A model generated the notes under the pieces. That model worked only from the letters and a program-made list of their open reading frames with translations, ran no database searches and was not told the origin of the DNA. A stretch of DNA of 64,000 nucleotides. Origin: Paramecium octaurelia. Taxonomy: Eukaryota > Ciliophora > Oligohymenophorea > Peniculida > Parameciidae. The DNA is taken from the NCBI GenBank assembly GCA_905182995.1, contig CAJJDP010000031.1, positions 329,986 through 393,985 on the forward strand. The letters run 5' to 3'. A program made the position numbers and the translations under genes. Shown in pieces: positions 54,352 to 64,000 of the stretch (position 1 is the stretch's first letter; every line of letters starts with the position of its first letter).

Positions 54352-55993
54352 ATGACTGAGTAGAAATTAGAAATCATTTAATATAATTAAAAGTAGCATT
54401 ATAAGGAAGGAGTATATAAAATCTTAGGGATAAAAGCGATTGAATAACCTAGCCTTGTTTCTTATTTTACACCAGTTTAATATTTAGTAGAGTGCAAGAA
54501 TGGGGAATTCAGATATAGCATGAATGGAGAGATATTTAGAATGTTAGAATTAATTTAATTTTAGAGAGTAAAATACAAAGTATGCTACTATTCTAACTAA
54601 TATTGACTAAGTGTAAAAATTAAAATGGGGAACTTAAAATTTATAATACACTGTTAAATGGTGTCCTATTTGGGAAGCTAGAATAATAATAAATGCAGGA
54701 GGAGAAGTAAATAAGAATAATCTTAAAATTGGGAAATGGGTTGAACTATCTGATAATTATTGCAAGTAATAATCATTTTCAAGATATTTATTTTTAGTAT
54801 ATCCTAAGTTACTCATGAAGGAATATATAATAATGGATTAAGAAATGGAAAATGGATAACGTACTTTAAAGAAAATATCATGTAATCTATAAGAATGTTA
54901 TTGATATTAGCTGTGAAGGTGAATATAATCTAAAAGGAGTCGAAATTGGAAAATGGGAACATGTACATGATAGATTTTCAAAGTAAAAGCCTAGTGTATG
55001 TTTAGCAATTACCAAATAATTTATTAAGGAGAATATAAAAATGGAAAAAAGTTTGGATAATGGAATATAATAGACATTACTACTTAAAATAAATTGATTA
55101 TGTATTTCAAATAAATCAATTAGACAGTGGGGGTGGTTTCTATGGAACTGAAGGAGAAAAAATAGGAAAATGGACAGAACTGCACAATAATTTTGTGAAC
55201 TTTAAAACTTTAAATAAATACAGTTGTTAAATTCTATGGAAAGGCTATTATAGGAATGGAAAAAAGATAGGGAAATGGGATATACATTATTCAAAAGAAC
55301 TTAAATCAGTAGATAATTTTGAGAGCATGTAAACATTATAACGGTAATCCTAGAGGAGGAGGCCTGTACGACGAAACTGAATAAAAATAAGGGATATGGA
55401 TTGAATTACTTGACAATTTTAGCAAGTATTATTTACCTTATTGTATCCTATTAGTTGCAGTTAAGTTAGATCTTTTGGAGAATATAATAATGGTAAAACA
55501 ATTGGAAGATGGAATATTTAATTTAGAGATGAGAAAAAAGATAATTTTATAATAATGTAAACTACATATTTCATTATTATAAAGAGGCGGTGGTCAATAT
55601 GACGATGAAGGAAAATAAAAAGGGAAATGGATTGAGTTATACCATAATTTTAGAAGGTATTAAAAAACTTAATATATTAGTGACATTTAACTTAGATTTG
55701 TGGGAGATTATAAAGAAGGAATTAAACAAGGTTTCTGGGGATTGTAATTTCGGAATTATTTTCATAAAGATTTTCCATATTGGTAATAATTTAATTGGGA
55801 TTTATTTAAGTTCAGGTGGTACCTATGATTTTGGCTAGAAAAATGGTAAATGGAATGAATTGTAATACACATGGAGTTTTTTTTCAATGTATAAATAGTT
55901 ACATTAATTCAATTTTAATTAAGGAATAAAACTAATTGCCATACCGTTCATTATAAGAATGGCAAGTCATTAAGTTGGAACTAGATAAATTGA
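54352..55993 (+). CDS. MORN-like repeat protein, gene 3
   Basis: Third family member, head-to-head with gene 2. ATG 54352 opens MTEQKLEIIQYNQKQHYKEG; the N-terminal region reads KAIEQPSLVSYFTPVQYLVE. About six repeat units follow: GGEVNKNNLKIGKWVELSDN, EGEYNLKGVEIGKWEHVHDR, GGGFYGTEGEKIGKWTELHN, GGGLYDETEQKQGIWIELLD, QYDDEGKQKGKWIELYHNF and GGTYDFGQKNGKWNELQ. The C-terminus (NKTNCHTVHYKNGKSLSWNQ) ends at TGA 55991-55993 after an intron of about 35 nt. Joins near 54570-54600 and 55690-55760 need introns or frame changes that I could not settle. Same-length introns of about 25 nt punctuate the repeats. Confidence 0.68.
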
Positions 55994-56972
55994 GAGTGTA
56001 ATCATTATTCTAAGATATATAATGTTATATTATAAATAAAACTCAGTTGCAGTTACAAATCTTTTATCATTTTAATTGTATTCATTTAAACAACTTTTTA
56101 AAATTGAACATTTTCCATCAGTCTTCTAATTTATCTTAATTAGCCTTTCCAATATTAGCGATATTTACATAGTGTGCAAAACTTACTTCATTTAAAAATA
56201 ATGATATCCCTTTTCATTGAATTTGAGTGATAAAGTAATAATTAAAAGTTGAAACTTTTCTCAATCGTTTTTTCTTCCTGATTTGTATATCCTGTTTGAT
56301 AAACATTCTGAAAGAACATTTGGGTTAATATTTCATAATTATCTTAAATGTTTAAAGTGTAAGCAAATTTCATTTTGATTAAGAAAATCTTTAAATAATC
56401 ATAAATTCATTAATTGAAATGTATAATTTACTTTTAATTAGTTTTTAATTCAGCTGATATTTTATATTGAAGATGTAGAAAATGATTAATCCAAAAAAGT
56501 TAGATAAATATACTTAAATTTTATATTCATGTCAGCCTCTCAAGTATAATACATTGAAGAGAAAACTGGTTTAAATTTAATTAGAAGGGAATGATGTATT
56601 TTTAAATGTCTAATAACTAAATGATTCTAAACAAAAAAAGAATAATTTAATTTTACGAAATCCTAAAATAAAAAATTATATTTACTCTTAATTACAAAAA
56701 TTCTTAAACAACATAAATAGTATTACTGATGATGATAAATTTTATTTTCTCATTGTTTGAAATTACTTTGAACAACAAAAAAACAAAAACCAAAGTTTTT
56801 AAGTTACACAATGTATTGAAAATAATATTATTGAATTTTTCTATATTTTTATAATCTGAAAATAGAATTCTGATAAAAAGAAAAAGACAAAGTAAATTGA
56901 ATCTTAATTTATAATGATAAAATCAGTCAACTTAATCAACTCTTGTATTGTTTCTTGAATTGATGAATTTTC
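55994..56972. other. Intergenic region with a possible small - strand frame
   Basis: Mostly uninformative AT-rich DNA between convergent genes. On the - strand an ATG at 56371-56373 opens a 61-codon frame (MKFAYTLNIQDNYEILTQMF) to TGA 56188-56190, and a neighbouring frame continues it (SLFLNEVSFAHYVNIANIGK). This may be a small gene with an unresolved splice or a relic. No family recognised. Confidence 0.3.
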
Positions 56973-58538
56973 TCAAGGTGAGGATTCATCATTAAATTAT
57001 TCAGCTTCCTTAACTAATTTTTGAATTTCAACTTAAGATAAATTAAATTAAAAAACAATCGAATAATCCTTTATTAACCTTTTGGTATAATAATCCTTAA
57101 AAAAAAATTTCATATTGCTATCCTCATCAATTCTAAAGGTGATTTCAATCTATTAATCTTCATAGTTGGGGAAATAAGCATCATTTACACAGAAAGTTAA
57201 CAAATTTTTGCCACCTTCAAAAATTCTTGCTTCAAAGTGTTTTTAAACTTTGCAATTAGTTAAAAAAGTCCTACTTTAACTAGTTGGAAGGCTAGTGTAT
57301 TTTGGAACCACATTACATATTTCACCTCCATCAGTTTGAATACCCAAATTTTATGGGGTGATATCCAATATTAAGAGATTAAAATAAAGATTGTCTTATA
57401 TAGTAGCAGCATAAACGGCTGCTCCATAGGCAACTGCTTCGTCTGGATTGATAGATTAATTCAATTCCTTCCCATCAAAATACTTTCTCAATAATTCTTA
57501 GATTTTTGGAATTCTTGTAGATCCTCCAACCAAGACCACTTCATGAATTTCATTTTTTTAATAACAAGAATCTTTAAACAACTTTTCAACAGAATGAATA
57601 CATTGTTCAAATAAACGCAAGCACAATTCTTCAAATTTAGCTCTACTGATAGTACAAATAAAATCTTCATTAGCTTCTAATGAGTCAACTTCTATTGTAG
57701 TTTAATTTGCTGATGAAAGTACTCTCTTAGCTCTTTCACATTAGGTTCGAAGTCTTCTTAATGCCCTTGGATTCCCTCTAATATCGATTCCTTTCTTCTT
57801 CAAAAATTCTTAGCAACAATATTAAACGAGTTTGTTATCAAAATCTTCACCTCCCAAGTGAGTATCACCAGCTGTGGCTTTGACATCAAAGACTCCATTT
57901 TAAATTTCCAATAAAGAGACATCTAAAGTACCACCTCCTAAATCAAAGATGAGAATGTTAGTGTCATCCTCGGATACTTTTTAATTATATGCAATAGCAG
58001 CAGCGTTGGGTTCATTAATAATTTTTAAAACTTATAGACCAGCAATGGTGGCTGCATCCCTTGTGGCTTATCGTTATAATGTATTGAAATAAGCTGGAAC
58101 TGAGATAACAGCCCGAGAAACTTTTCTTCCTAAGTAAGCCTCAGCATTTTTCTTTATTTTGGTCAAGACCATAGATGAGATTTCTTCAGGATAAAATTTT
58201 TTATTTTCTCCTTTGTATTTAACAACAATCATTGGTTTATCATCCACAGAAGCTTCAACTTTGAAAGGCCATAATTTGATGTCTTGTTGAACTATATATT
58301 CACTATATTATCTCCCGACTAACCTTTTCACATCAAAAACTGTATTTTATGGATTTCTATAGGCTTAGTTCTTGGCTGCATCACCAATAAGTCTTTCTGT
58401 ATCAGTGAAGGCAACACATGATGGAGTTATTCTATTACCCTAATCATTTAGGATTATTTCTATAGAACCATCAATACAAATACCAACACATGAGTAGGTT
58501 GTTCCTAGATCTATGCCAATAACAGAAGAACTGTACAT
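56973..58538 (-). CDS. HSP70-family chaperone, C-terminally truncated
   Basis: Cytosolic-type HSP70. ATG 58536-58538 ([19 protein letters not shown]) to TGA 56973-56975, 521 codons, no introns. The ATPase domain is complete: [72 protein letters not shown] and [12 protein letters not shown]. The substrate-binding beta domain follows but is diverged ([20 protein letters not shown] where the family has DVTPLSLGIET). The protein stops after [19 protein letters not shown], at the start of the helical lid, so about 110-120 residues and the EEVD tail are missing. After the TGA the same frame reads ENSSIQETIQELIKLTDF, which resembles leftover lid helix, so the stop looks like a derived truncation. 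It may still hydrolyse ATP but should release substrate abnormally. A diverging duplicate or young pseudogene is possible. Confidence 0.9.
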
Positions 58539-59612
58539 AAGCTATTATCTATTATTATTTATAAAGATTTTAAAACTATTCTATTGAATCTCTGTAATAG
58601 AATTAGCTATATTTTTAAGACTAAATTAAATGCTTTCTATAATTATTTTTATAATTTACTTTTATGATTGAATTAAATTAAATACATTTAAAACAAAATT
58701 TTAGATAATTTATGTTCTTATTATTTTTATAATAATAAAATTATATATAATTAGTAGATGGTGGAATTTAAACTATTTAACTTTTCTATTTAAATTAATA
58801 ACTTTAATTAATTCTTTAGTATCTGAAATAAAAGGAGAATTTAGGAATTATATTTAATCTTATACTATTCAATAGATTAAATCAAGAAAATAATATTTAT
58901 AAGAAAAGTCTATCTTAATTCGTCAACTTAGTTCAGGGGAGATGCCAGCCTCACAATATCTCCCTAAATAAAATAGAATATTAATGGTGAAATTATAAAT
59001 AAAAATTGGCAGTCAAAATAAAAAGGCCTGTAATTCTATATATTAATAATTATTTCTGCATAATTTTGAACATCACTAAATAATATACTGATTTATTTTA
59101 AGAATAAATCAAGGATTGTAGATCAATTATAGCTTAGAGCACAATAATTTTCCTTTCACTAATTGCATCAAAAATTATAAAAATAAATAATTAATTTAAT
59201 TTATTATATGTAATTATTAGGTATTTTTAAAAACAACTTAACAATTAATCATCAGATTCAATTAATATATTATAAGACGTTATGAAATTATAGATCGCAA
59301 TAGATTCATCTATAAACAGTACTTATTTATTTACTGATGGAGAATAATTGATGGTAAAGTAATAGAAATGACTAAAATTATTTAGGATTCATAAAACTAA
59401 TATCCATTAATCAATAGTGGTTCTTTTGTGATTGAATTTACAAATTAATTTAATATTATTGTAATCAAATATGAATAATACAATCTTTTTTAATATTCAT
59501 TTATGTTTAATTATAAATCTTCATTCCATAAAATTTGAATTTTCTGCTAATTCTATTACTTATAAATATAAAAGTTAGTATTGAATCAACTAAAGCATAT
59601 TATTTTTTAGTC
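58539..59612. other. Long intergenic region
   Basis: About 1.07 kb between the divergent HSP70 and GTPase genes, long for this genome. Apart from a short GC-richer hairpin (58936-58965) I see no coding frame or repeat. No heat-shock element array was identified with confidence. Confidence 0.45.
58936..58965. other. GC-richer hairpin, possible small RNA or structural element
   Basis: GGGGAGAT (58936-58943) can pair with ATCTCCCT (58958-58965): seven Watson-Crick pairs and one G-U pair around a 14-nt loop. The loop and flank are unusually GC-rich for this intergenic DNA. No known RNA family was recognised. Confidence 0.25.
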
Positions 59613-61286
59613 ATGAATAACCCAAAAGATAAAACTCAGAATATGCCTTCGGAAGAGATGTTATTAAACATGATTCCAGTTATTTAACAATTAGTAGAAG
59701 AATTTACAAGAAATACAAAAAATTAGGGATCGGTAGTTTTGTTTGTTGGATCAACTGGTTCTGGGAAAAGTACAACCTTCAATTTCCTAAGTGGAGGAGA
59801 ATTTAAACTTGATCATAATGAAGAATTGGAATTAAAGAATCCTTCAAATATCTTTTCTAAAATGAATGCTGGAGCGATATCTGTTACAAAAGAACCAAAT
59901 TTTTTTTACAATAAGAATAATAATCATCTCATTATTGATTTTCCAGGATTTTTGGACACAAATGGGGATTTCGATCAATTATTAATTGAACTTTTATTTA
60001 ATAAGATTGTGTCTTTAGGTGCATTAAAAGTTATCTATGTTATAAATAATCCTCAAAATACCCTTCAAAACAGAGGGGCTGACCTTTAAGAATTTATTAG
60101 ATAAATGGATAATCCAAAAATCAATCTAATCTTAAATTGTTATATGGCTAAATGGCCTGATGATAAATTAAGAAATAAAATAAAAGAAGATTTAGAAAGT
60201 GTTAAATCAATAGAAAAAGATAAGCCTAACTTAATATCATTAATTGATAAGATTCTTGTAAAAAGAAGAGCTGCTCATTAAGAAGATTTAGATATATTCT
60301 TTAGTGATGAATAACGAAACATCTTTTGGAATGAAATTGAAGAATTGACTAAAACTCAAATCAAACCTAGAAAAATACCTAAAAGTCAAATCATTAGTCA
60401 ATATATCCTCTCTAAAGCTACAACCATTATTCAACAATATGGAAAATCACTTACATATATTTTCAATTCAGACGAGCATCATTAAGATGAAAAATACGAT
60501 TCATAACTGCATCAATAATTGGTACAATTTCAGAGTTTATTGAATAATTAAAATAATTACTCGCCCTCTTAATGGTTTTTAAACTTTATACAAATATGTG
60601 AAGTATTGACATAGGATAAACATAAATCAAGTAGTAATGATTTTTTAAAAATATTCTAATATTTTGAATAATTCGCTTAATTCATAGATGGATATTAGTA
60701 GTTGGAAAACATAAACCAATTAGCTTAATAAAATTTAGAATCAGTGTAAAAATTATTTAATAGCAGAATAGAGTATCAAGAAAAAATTAAAAAGGCAGAG
60801 GAGGAAAAAAGAAGAGCAGAAGAAGAAAAAAGATAAGCTGAAGAAGATAAAAGAAAAGCTGAAGAAGAAAAAAGAAGAGCTGAAGAAGATAAAAGAAAAG
60901 CTGAAGAAGAAAAAAGATAAGCTGAAGAAGATAAAAGAAAAACCGAAATAGAGAATCTTAAAATACAACATTAAGTAGAAATAGAAAAAATGAAATAAGA
61001 AACTGTTAGGCTATAAATGGAAAATTTAGAAAAAGAAAAATAACAAATGATATTGAAGCATGATTTAGAATAAAAAAACCTAAGACTATAAATAGAAAAT
61101 GCTAATAATTCTGCTAATCTGATGAATTACTAGAGCCGACAAAATTGTGGATCACATTTAGCTTCTCGCAATTGTAAACCAAAAAAAAAAGATAAAAATG
61201 GCAAACCTGCCAAAACTGGTAAAAAGACAACTAGCAAAACAACTTAATAGAAATAAAATTAGGCCACAAAAAGAAAATTAAAATGA
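59613..61286 (+). CDS. P-loop GTPase (AIG1/GIMAP-like) with C-terminal coiled coil
   Basis: An intronless frame of 557 codons from MNNPKDKTQNMPSEEMLL to ATKRKLK and TGA 61284-61286. The G domain occupies residues 40-200: VVLFVGSTGSGKSTTFNFL (P-loop, G1), HLIIDFPGFLD (DxxG, G3) and KVIYVINNPQNTL. No clear NKxD was found (NCYMAKWPDD is in the right place), so base specificity is uncertain. A helical middle region (200-395) precedes a charged coiled coil with seven 7-residue repeats (AEEEKRR/AEEDKRK, 60795-60941), then a basic tail (CKPKKKDKNGKPAKTGKKTT). The layout resembles AIG1/septin-like membrane-scaffolding GTPases found in expanded families in ciliates. Its 3' end is repeated after an N at 62201 (62202-62610). 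Confidence 0.8.
60795..60941 (+). repeat. Seven 21-bp coiled-coil repeats
   Basis: Seven tandem 21-bp units encode AEE(E/D)KR(R/Q/K), a heptad, giving a continuous charged coiled coil in the GTPase. The downstream copy at 62202 begins at the fifth unit. Confidence 0.92.
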
Positions 61287-61979
61287 GGAGAATTATATAA
61301 TCATATTTTACATAGATATTTTACAAGTTTTATTATTTAAAGTTGTTTTTTATGAATGTAAAATAAACTTTATTGTATTAAAAAACAAGATTGCATGTTT
61401 TATATTATTAATACAAGAATAATTAATTGATGTTTATTAATTAAGCTGAATTAAAGAAACTTAGGTATTTATAAAACGAAATTAAATAACTAAGTATTGT
61501 GTAATTTATAAGAACTAGCAAATATTTTAGTTGATAATTTTTAATTTCTTTGGCCTAAGAGTTCTTCCTCCCTTCTGATATTTTAGTAGCAACTTATCTT
61601 AGTAAAACATTAAAAATTAGCATCATTGAAAACCAATTTTTCATATTGATTCAATTGTCTAATGAAATATTTCTTTTATAATTGTTAAACCCCAGAACAT
61701 TATTTTTAATTATTAATTTTTAAAGATTTGATTCCATCAATTAAAACAAATGAAAATTTAATCTTTTAATTACTCAAGCTTATCAAGCAAATTATTTAGT
61801 TCACTAAAGATTGAATAAAAATAAATTATTCCTAATATAGTGCATTTGAACCCTTAGTATTCTAATTGCAATTGTAGATGTAATAATGTACTTACTCTTT
61901 ATTATAATATTAGCTTATTAATGAATTCTATTTTTTTTAATCAATAAATAAATAATAATATAAATAATTACAGTTTCAA
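61287..61979. other. Intergenic region
   Basis: AT-rich, about 690 bp, upstream of the first LC8 fragment. No feature recognised. The same sequence reappears at 62611-63303. Confidence 0.5.
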
Positions 61980-62200
61980 ATGGCAGATGAAAATTTGGAA
62001 TAAATAATTGATATGCCAGAATAATCTGACATGATCAATGATGCTAGAACTTAAGTAATTAATAAATAAATTTCAAGGCCAGATATGCAGTAGAACATTT
62101 TAAAGTTGAATCTTAAATCTCTAATTATATCAAGAAGTTTTTCGATGAGAAATATGGTCCTAATTGGCATTGTGTTGTTGGTATCTACAATAATTAAAAT
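61980..62200 (+). pseudogene. 5' fragment of dynein light chain LC8 (duplicate, cut by N)
   Basis: Identical to the first 221 bp of the LC8 gene at 63304. It breaks off inside the second LC8 intron at the N (62201). Most probably the truncated end of a contig, not a genomic pseudogene. Confidence 0.85.
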
Positions 62201-62201
62201 N

Positions 62202-63524
62202 AGCTGAAGAAGATAAAAGAAAAGCTGAAGAAGAAAAAAGATAAGCTGAAGAAGATAAAAGAAAAACCGAAATAGAGAATCTTAAAATACAACATTAAGT
62301 AGAAATAGAAAAAATGAAATAAGAAACTGTTAGGCTATAAATGGAAAATTTAGAAAAAGAAAAATAACAAATGATATTGAAGCATGATTTAGAATAAAAA
62401 AACCTAAGACTATAAATAGAAAATGCTAATAATTCTGCTAATCTGATGAATTACTAGAGCCGACAAAATTGTGGATCACATTTAGCTTCTCGCAATTGTA
62501 AACCAAAAAAAAAAGATAAAAATGGCAAACCTGCCAAAACTGGTAAAAAGACAACTAGCAAAACAACTTAATAGAAATAAAATTAGGCCACAAAAAGAAA
62601 ATTAAAATGAGGAGAATTATATAATCATATTTTACATAGATATTTTACAAGTTTTATTATTTAAAGTTGTTTTTTATGAATGTAAAATAAACTTTATTGT
62701 ATTAAAAAACAAGATTGCATGTTTTATATTATTAATACAAGAATAATTAATTGATGTTTATTAATTAAGCTGAATTAAAGAAACTTAGGTATTTATAAAA
62801 CGAAATTAAATAACTAAGTATTGTGTAATTTATAAGAACTAGCAAATATTTTAGTTGATAATTTTTAATTTCTTTGGCCTAAGAGTTCTTCCTCCCTTCT
62901 GATATTTTAGTAGCAACTTATCTTAGTAAAACATTAAAAATTAGCATCATTGAAAACCAATTTTTCATATTGATTCAATTGTCTAATGAAATATTTCTTT
63001 TATAATTGTTAAACCCCAGAACATTATTTTTAATTATTAATTTTTAAAGATTTGATTCCATCAATTAAAACAAATGAAAATTTAATCTTTTAATTACTCA
63101 AGCTTATCAAGCAAATTATTTAGTTCACTAAAGATTGAATAAAAATAAATTATTCCTAATATAGTGCATTTGAACCCTTAGTATTCTAATTGCAATTGTA
63201 GATGTAATAATGTACTTACTCTTTATTATAATATTAGCTTATTAATGAATTCTATTTTTTTTAATCAATAAATAAATAATAATATAAATAATTACAGTTT
63301 CAAATGGCAGATGAAAATTTGGAATAAATAATTGATATGCCAGAATAATCTGACATGATCAATGATGCTAGAACTTAAGTAATTAATAAATAAATTTCAA
63401 GGCCAGATATGCAGTAGAACATTTTAAAGTTGAATCTTAAATCTCTAATTATATCAAGAAGTTTTTCGATGAGAAATATGGTCCTAATTGGCATTGTGTT
63501 GTTGGTATCTACAATAATTAAAAT
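62202..63524. repeat. Second copy of a 1323-bp exact direct duplication
   Basis: Repeats 60878-62200. It starts inside the GTPase coiled-coil repeats without a start codon (GTPase remnant 62202-62610, stop 62608-62610) and continues into the complete LC8 gene and unique DNA. Confidence 0.95.
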
Positions 63525-63624
63525 ATAAGGAAAGCATTTCAATTCATACTCTTCGTATGAAAGCAAACGTTATATGTTTTTTTATGAAGGATAGATGGCA
63601 ATTTTACTATATAAAATGGGTTGA
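63304..63624 (+). CDS. Dynein light chain LC8 (DYNLL-type)
   Basis: Small dimeric hub protein of dynein motors and many other complexes. With two introns, 63379-63401 (23 nt, ends AAG) and 63505-63529 (25 nt), it encodes about 90 residues. MADENLEQIIDMPEQSDMIN is a slightly extended N-terminus. YAVEHFKVESQISNYIKKFF, DEKYGPNWHCVVGKHFNS and RYMFFYEGQMAILLYKMG match the LC8 fold, including the conserved 'WHC-(I/V)-VG' and the target-binding 'YFY' strand (here MFFYEGQ). The stop is TGA 63622-63624. Retention of either intron would shift frame. Confidence 0.93.
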
Positions 63625-64000
63625 TAGATATAATATTATTATTAAAAATGAAATCCTCTTCTTATCTTAAGATATAATTATATAATATAATAAAACTAAG
63701 ACAATTAATCTTTAAGAAATCCCTTTTAATATATGGATCCATAAAGTGACACATCTTAGATTTTGATAGGTCTCAAAACCCAATGTGTTTTATCTAAGTT
63801 TAATAAATTCTTAATTGCATAATAATTACACATTATTACGAGTACTTTAGAATTAATCTGATTTCAACGCTCAAATTAAAATCAAATATAAAACAATTTA
63901 GTGTGACTAGAATCCTTTTTGAATTGAAATTAGGATTTAAACAATATGAAATCAATGCTAAATAAAAACATATTTCTTATTCAATTTTTCAATGTCTTGT
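63625..64000. other. Window end, no gene recognised
   Basis: About 375 bp of AT-rich DNA downstream of LC8. No supported feature. Confidence 0.45.

Larger units (their letters stand above)
60878..62200. repeat. First copy of a 1323-bp exact direct duplication
   Basis: Identical to 62202-63524 at an offset of 1324, with an N at 62201. It spans the GTPase 3' end, the intergenic DNA and the 5' part of LC8. Confidence 0.95.

Noticed and set aside
60753-60971. Ser/Phe-rich - frame resembling a hydrophobic protein
   Set aside because: Antisense of the GAA/AAA-rich coiled-coil repeats of the GTPase; purely compositional.

Overview
This window is almost certainly macronuclear-type DNA from a Paramecium-like ciliate. 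It is very AT-rich. Genes read through dozens of in-frame TAA and TAG codons at positions where conserved proteins carry Gln, and only TGA ends genes. Introns are tiny (about 18-32 nt), mostly GTA...TAG, and intergenic gaps are short. A GPI-anchored Cys-periodic surface antigen (i-antigen) of the Paramecium type is present. Under the standard code nearly every gene looks shattered, so coordinates here were read with the ciliate code (TAA/TAG = Gln).

Layout. 0.8-1.9 kb: PIN/auxin-carrier-like membrane transporter (-). 2.1-3.0 kb: interrupted unknown frame (+). 3.0-4.6 kb: decayed IFT88 pseudogene (-). 4.7-8.5 kb: WASH complex subunit 4 (SWIP) (-). 8.5-10.8 kb: COPII coat protein Sec24 (-). 10.9-11.5 kb: mitochondrial complex I NDUFA5-like subunit (+), 24 bp from the Sec24 start. 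11.5-12.4 kb: coiled-coil protein (+). 12.7-14.0 kb: unknown (-). 14.1-15.6 kb: MYND-like zinc finger fused to a protein kinase (-). 16.1-17.5 kb: DDX49/Dbp8-type DEAD-box helicase (+). 17.6-18.3 kb: SURF2 (-). 18.4-20.6 kb: two unknown proteins (+). 21.1-30.4 kb: giant surface antigen (+) with a central array of 228-bp repeats. 31.1-36.5 and 37.1-39.1 kb: two B-box-like/TPR proteins (+) built of one TPR per exon. 41.1-44.3, 52.0-53.8 and 54.4-56.0 kb: three MORN-like repeat proteins. 44.7-46.0 kb: WD40 protein (-). 47.2-51.4 kb: DUF4215 Cys-rich membrane protein (+). 57.0-58.5 kb: C-terminally truncated HSP70 (-). 59.6-61.3 kb: P-loop GTPase with a coiled coil (+). 63.3-63.6 kb: dynein light chain LC8 (+).

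Three single-N positions (33338, 39079, 62201) each separate two apparently exact direct copies of 1376, 1327 and 1323 bp. They are best explained as unmerged contig overlaps, so parts of the TPR genes, the GTPase and LC8 appear twice. There is no operon logic. The 4.7-18.3 kb part is a run of conserved housekeeping genes (endosomal actin, secretion, respiration, RNA helicase), whereas 21-61 kb is dominated by ciliate lineage-specific repeat-protein families.
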